Below are positions 61,004 through 64,000 of a stretch of DNA of 64,000 bases, one piece after another. The notes under the pieces were generated by a model that saw only the letters and a list, made by a program, of their open reading frames with translations, was not told the origin of the DNA and ran no database searches. Location of the stretch: positions 156,361 through 220,360 of the forward strand of contig CANKZQ010000007.1 in the NCBI GenBank assembly GCA_947488345.1, in the 5' to 3' direction. How positions within the stretch are numbered: the first letter of the stretch is position 1; each line of letters begins with the position of its first letter. The stretch is from an uncultured Flavobacteriaceae bacterium (GTDB lineage Bacteria; Bacteroidota; Bacteroidia; Flavobacteriales; Flavobacteriaceae). The position numbers and the translations under genes are program-made.

Positions 61004-61570
61004 TTATTTCTTTATTCGGACAAATACACCCTCATAAAACAGTCCAGTAGGCTCATCATTCTGATTGAATTGAACAGATTTCATATGATATTCATCATCG
61101 TTTATCCATTTGTAATTATAAATTCTATGTGTTCCTTTGGGTTCTCCTTCAAAAAATAATTTTAATGTGACATCCCCATTTTCATTCATTGTCCCTTTTC
61201 CGTTTCCAGCTCTTATTGTCCCAAAACTTGATAAATGAAAAACTTCCTTTGTATTTGGATTGTAAGACCAGAAAATATGCCCATTAGGCTCAGGTCCATC
61301 GATAATAGATAATAAACTATTGTCAGTATTTATTGCTTTAGATACGGTATGATGTTTTGGAATTTTAATTGTTTCTGTTCCATTTCCCCAATTATGAGTC
61401 CAATTATCACCTTTAAGTGTCCATTCCCCAAAGAATTTTCCAAATGGATTTTTTGTTTTATTATCTAATTTTTTACCATTTGATTCAAATTGAATTGACG
61501 TTTTTTGAGCGTATGTTTCTGTCAGGCTGAGGATAAAAATTAATAATAAGAATTTTATAATTATTTTCAT
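61004..61570 (-). CDS. Exported DUF1579-like protein (cassette)
   Basis: A 188-residue exported protein with a signal peptide (MKIIIKFLLLIFILSLTETY). Pattern NPFGKFFGEWTLKGDNWTHN, GHIFWSYNPNTKEVFHLS and PTGLFYEGVFVRIKK recalls lipocalin-like DUF1579 and related families. Single-gene cassette with ends TTGTAAACA and TGTTTACAA matched over nine bases. Confidence 0.65.
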   Translation of the reverse strand: MKIIIKFLLLIFILSLTETYAQKTSIQFESNGKKLDNKTKNPFGKFFGEWTLKGDNWTHNWGNGTETIKIPKHHTVSKAINTDNSLLSIIDGPEPNGHIFWSYNPNTKEVFHLSSFGTIRAGNGKGTMNENGDVTLKLFFEGEPKGTHRIYNYKWINDDEYHMKSVQFNQNDEPTGLFYEGVFVRIKK

Positions 61571-61591
61571 TTATTCTGTTTTTGCATTGTT

Positions 61592-61722
61592 TACAACGGT
61601 TGGGCTATGGTTTCGTTGCGGAATCGTCCGTAAGGACATTCCGAGAAACACTAGCCATCATTGCAAGATAAGAATTTCCGTGTAGGAAATTCCGCCGCAA
61701 TGAATTATAGCCGTTGTTAGCT
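61592..61722 (-). repeat. attC site 36, class A (A2)
   Basis: TTACAACGGTTGGGCTATGG to AATTATAGCCGTTGTTAGC; overlaps the stop of the next CDS by two bases. Confidence 0.92.
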
Positions 61723-62128
61723 ACTGTATTTTCCTTAATTTTATTTGCCAAATAATGAAATTACCCAGATAAACAATTCCTGCTGCTATGGCAATGAAGA
61801 ACGCGTATTTTTCAAAATCGGAATCTTGATTTCCTGTTATATATTCATAAACATAAAAATTCCCAGCACTGTCACCAAAATCGAATTGGAATAGAAATAT
61901 TAAAGAAAAAGTTATAGTTCCAGTCCATGCAATTTTTTTTAGAGTTTTAGTAAGTCGAGTGTATTTTCTTGATATTTGAAATAAAAATATAATATGTAAA
62001 ATTCCGAAAAAGACGATAGAAATTAAGCCAAAAAGGAAAAGCCACCCTGTAAGGCTAAATCTTCCTAGGACACTAATAATTCCAATTACTATTCCAGTAA
62101 TTAAGATTTGTGATTTACTTTCTTTCAT
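61721..62128 (-). CDS. Four-helix membrane protein, unknown function (cassette)
   Basis: A 135-residue integral membrane protein (helices near 8-25, 28-52, 70-85 and 108-127), starting MKESKSQILITGIVIGIISV and ending IWQIKLRKIQ. It uses the TAG that forms part of the cassette end (GTAGCTAAC context), so the coding frame runs to the attC boundary. No family recognised. Confidence 0.65.
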   Translation of the reverse strand: MKESKSQILITGIVIGIISVLGRFSLTGWLFLFGLISIVFFGILHIIFLFQISRKYTRLTKTLKKIAWTGTITFSLIFLFQFDFGDSAGNFYVYEYITGNQDSDFEKYAFFIAIAAGIVYLGNFIIWQIKLRKIQ

Positions 62129-62133
62129 ATTGT

Positions 62134-62263
62134 AGCTAACGGTTGGTGTATGGTTAGTTACGGAAAATCCATTAGGATTTTCCGACGTATTGGCAAGTTA
62201 ATTAATTCAAGTGAATTTCCTGCGAGGAAATTCCGTAGTAATTAATTATACACGTTGTTAGGG
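62134..62263 (-). repeat. attC site 37, class B
   Basis: AGCTAACGGTTGGTGTATGG to AATTATACACGTTGTTAGGG. Confidence 0.92.
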
Positions 62264-62848
62264 CACGTATTTTTTTATCAACCTCCATTTTTCATCTCGT
62301 CTGTCAAGTCCTAAAAATCCATTTTTTACACTCCAATAAAATCGTTCGGCATAATTATCTCTATCATTGTATGAACCATCTGATTCAAAAACTTTGACAT
62401 CATTATAATTCAAATCGCCTATTATTAGTTCGGTCAAAGGGGTTTTCTCAAATTCCGATTTCCCAAATGCGTATTTGCCATAATACCAAGACCTTTTCAT
62501 AGCAATGTCAAATTCAATTGATATTCCACCTTCTACTGCTACCAGTTCAATTAAACTTTTGCCTTCAAGGTATCTATCATAATTGGGGTCAGTTCGCTTT
62601 GTTTTTACTCTGTAAATTTCGTGTTCATCAGGAAATAATTCCATTGGCCCAAATGATGTAGAATAATTCTCAATTCCAACAAGAAAAATTGTGTCGAGAT
62701 CTTTTTTGTCCGATTCGAAAACCAAAATTTCATTTCCTACATAAGGCACAATTCCAATGTCTTTTTTGTCAATCTTAAAATCTTTTCCACAAGAGATAAG
62801 TGAAATCAAAGTCAGAGTGATTATTAAGGTTCTTATTGGTTTTTTCAT
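62258..62848 (-). CDS. Lipoprotein of unknown function (cassette)
   Basis: A 196-residue lipoprotein (MKKPIRTLIITLTLISLISC). It contains NEILVFESDKKDLDTIFLVG and YAERFYWSVKNGFLGLDRRD. The terminal TAA is supplied by the attC R box itself (CCC TAA C). No family recognised. Ends AGGGCAC and GTGCCTT match with one mismatch. Confidence 0.65.
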   Translation of the reverse strand: MKKPIRTLIITLTLISLISCGKDFKIDKKDIGIVPYVGNEILVFESDKKDLDTIFLVGIENYSTSFGPMELFPDEHEIYRVKTKRTDPNYDRYLEGKSLIELVAVEGGISIEFDIAMKRSWYYGKYAFGKSEFEKTPLTELIIGDLNYNDVKVFESDGSYNDRDNYAERFYWSVKNGFLGLDRRDEKWRLIKKYVP

Positions 62849-62854
62849 ATGTGC

Positions 62855-62985
62855 CTTAACGGTTGGGCTATGGTTTCGTTGCGGAATCGTCCGCTAGGAC
62901 ATTCCGAGAAACACTAGCCACCATTGCAAGATAAGAATTTCCGTTTAGGAAATTCCGCCGCAATGAATTATAGCCGTTGTTGGCA
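62855..62985 (-). repeat. attC site 38, class A (A2)
   Basis: CCTTAACGGTTGGGCTATGG to AATTATAGCCGTTGTTGGCA. Confidence 0.92.
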
Positions 62986-63468
62986 TTAGTTTTTTTCCGC
63001 TCTAACCGCCGTTAACATATTCACCTCATATGGCTTTCCATACTTATTTTCCGTTCGCAAGATTCCCCAAAATTTATTCTCTTCCGCCGTTAATTTTCTT
63101 TCCAGAAAAAAACTTCCCTTTCTCCGTTTCAATGAATCACCGTTAACAACTATTTCAGTTCCGTTTTCATAATTTATACTGTCTCCAATCACCATCGTAC
63201 TTTTCCCATTTGTATTATATCCCACGAACATAAATTCCGCTTTATAAACCGAATTTAACTTGTTCGTATTTTCAAGACTAGCTACGTCTCGAATTGTAAT
63301 ACTATCAAAGACATATTTATTATTTATTTCCGCTAAAATATTTTTTAAGGAGTCATTTTCAGTCCGCAGATTCTCAATTTCCACAGTTAAATTTCCAGAC
63401 TGATTACTCTTGGAACAATTAGAGAATATAATTAAAAGAACTGCGATTAATATTATTTTCTTTTTCAT
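62986..63468 (-). CDS. Lipoprotein of unknown function (cassette)
   Basis: A 160-residue lipoprotein (MKKKIILIAVLLIIFSNC) with an early coiled coil (LTVEIENLRTENDSLKNILA) and a beta-rich domain. It resembles the 146-residue lipoprotein at 57.7-58.1 kb in layout: lipobox, coiled coil, beta domain. Stop adjacent to attC 38. Ends TTGGCATTA and TAATGCCAA match, the same boundary sequence as the 59.2-59.8 kb cassette. Confidence 0.65.
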   Translation of the reverse strand: MKKKIILIAVLLIIFSNCSKSNQSGNLTVEIENLRTENDSLKNILAEINNKYVFDSITIRDVASLENTNKLNSVYKAEFMFVGYNTNGKSTMVIGDSINYENGTEIVVNGDSLKRRKGSFFLERKLTAEENKFWGILRTENKYGKPYEVNMLTAVRAEKN

Positions 63469-63481
63469 TTTTTGAAATTAA

Positions 63482-63613
63482 TGCCAACGGTTGGGCTATG
63501 GTTTCGTTGCGGAATCGTCCGCTAGGACATTCCGAGAATACCAAGCCATCATTGCAAGATAAGAATTTCCGTTTAGGAAATTCCGCCGCAATGAATTATA
63601 GCCGTTGTTAGGT
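63482..63613 (-). repeat. attC site 39, class A (A2)
   Basis: TGCCAACGGTTGGGCTATGG to AATTATAGCCGTTGTTAGGT. Confidence 0.92.
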
Positions 63614-63619
63614 ACTGTA

Positions 63620-63907
63620 CTATTTTAATTTATATTTTTCCCGCAGCGAGTCCAAATCCGTTACTTTTTCCAGTTTGGGAGGTCCACCACCATGCATTTC
63701 ACTTTCAGGATAAGTTAATTCCCAATAATTGTCATTCCGAGAATCTAGATAAAGAGTCGACCAGCCCGAATTATCAGAGGAGATTTTATTTAATTCAGAT
63801 CCTATTAGAAATTCAATTCTTTGGCAGTTCCTATCCGCAATAACTCTGTTATTCTTGAATTTCCATTCCCCTTTAATAATTGATTCGTTTGGTTGAATTT
63901 TTTTCAT
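63620..63907 (-). CDS. Small unknown protein (95 residues, cassette)
   Basis: Starts MKKIQPNESIIKGEWKFKNN and contains LYLDSRNDNYWELTYPESEM, then HGGGPPKLEKV. Small, acidic-basic mixed, with no signal peptide. It resembles the short Imm-like or DUF-type cassettes but matches nothing recognisable. Ends AGGTACTG and GTACCT match. Confidence 0.6.
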   Translation of the reverse strand: MKKIQPNESIIKGEWKFKNNRVIADRNCQRIEFLIGSELNKISSDNSGWSTLYLDSRNDNYWELTYPESEMHGGGPPKLEKVTDLDSLREKYKLK

Positions 63908-63922
63908 TCCTGGGTATTGTAC

Positions 63923-64000
63923 CTAACGGTTTGGCTATGGTTTCGTTGTGGAATTGTCCGCGAGGACCATTCCGCGAAAACCAAGCGATGATTGAAAGAT
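63923..64000 (-). repeat. attC site 40, class A (A1), cut by window end
   Basis: ACCTAACGGTTTGGCTATGG and following 60 bases of class A; the right end lies beyond the window, so the array continues. Confidence 0.9.

Noticed and set aside
23748..64000. CRISPR array
   Set aside because: The repeats are 125-135 bp, imperfect and structured, and the intervals (0.2-4.1 kb) contain genes. No cas genes are present.
23748..64000. MITE or IS-derived dispersed repeats
   Set aside because: A MITE would have terminal repeats and target duplications of constant length. Here the bases flanking each copy vary and pair across the neighbouring gene unit, each unit has one copy, and copies share one orientation. 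No transposase is present.
23748..64000. An integrase gene inside the window
   Set aside because: No protein in the region shows the tyrosine-recombinase R..HxxR..H..Y pattern; the expected position is outside the right edge.
1..64000. tRNA or rRNA genes
   Set aside because: I saw no rRNA-like segment and no convincing tRNA cloverleaf with T-arm and acceptor stem, but a covariance search would be needed to exclude a tRNA fully.

Overview
The window reads as chromosomal DNA of a marine-type Flavobacteriaceae or close relative (Bacteroidota). It is AT-rich and has the typical gene repertoire: a SusC-like TonB receptor with an HmuY-type lipoprotein, DUF3127, DUF6090, a DUF4331 pair, seven-helix AraC regulators and many short lipoproteins. 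Recognisable Shine-Dalgarno sequences are mostly absent. The species cannot be named from the sequence alone.

Bases 1-23.7 kb are ordinary core chromosome on both strands. They hold greA-HIT, a histidine kinase, flavin reductase, DUF3127, aat, lspA, a MazG-like gene and a small membrane protein, then a large VPS10/sortilin-type beta-propeller protein and aroA. A haem/metal uptake cluster follows: thioredoxin-like protein, DUF6607-like protein, TonB receptor, HmuY-like lipoprotein, DoxX, a Cys-rich microprotein and a Cys-containing DUF6686-like protein. Next come an ECF sigma/anti-sigma pair, a divergent DUF4331/TPR cluster, an M19-type dipeptidase, and an RluA-type pseudouridine synthase with a NUDIX hydrolase.

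From about 23.75 kb to the right edge (over 40 kb, still running when the window ends) the organisation changes completely. Every gene is on the minus strand. Genes stand singly or in small groups, and between them lies a structured repeat of about 125-135 bp, about 40 copies or remnants in all. Each repeat starts with YAAC, ends with GTTR, folds on itself, and belongs to one of two main sequence classes or a longer third one. The few bases flanking the YAAC/GTTR core differ from copy to copy. The bases just after one repeat are the reverse complement of the bases just before the next, so each gene unit carries its own matched ends. This is what integron attC sites look like after cassettes recombine between G and TT. 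I interpret the region as a large chromosomal integron (or integrase-less attC array).

Cassette contents are typical integron cargo: unknown secreted proteins and lipoproteins, small membrane proteins, a barstar-like and a possible Imm26-like immunity protein, a cyclic-phosphate receiver-domain protein, four serine beta-lactamase-fold hydrolases, proteases (S41, M50, P1, CPBP) and a cysteine-synthase-like enzyme. Several units hold more than one gene, including an apparent six-gene redox operon in a single 4.1-kb cassette. Repeats are nearly uniform between 43 and 64 kb and become eroded, chimeric or truncated toward 24 kb, where broken genes also occur. With all genes reading leftward, this polarity predicts that attI and the integrase, if present, lie beyond the right edge of the window. 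No integrase gene is visible inside it.
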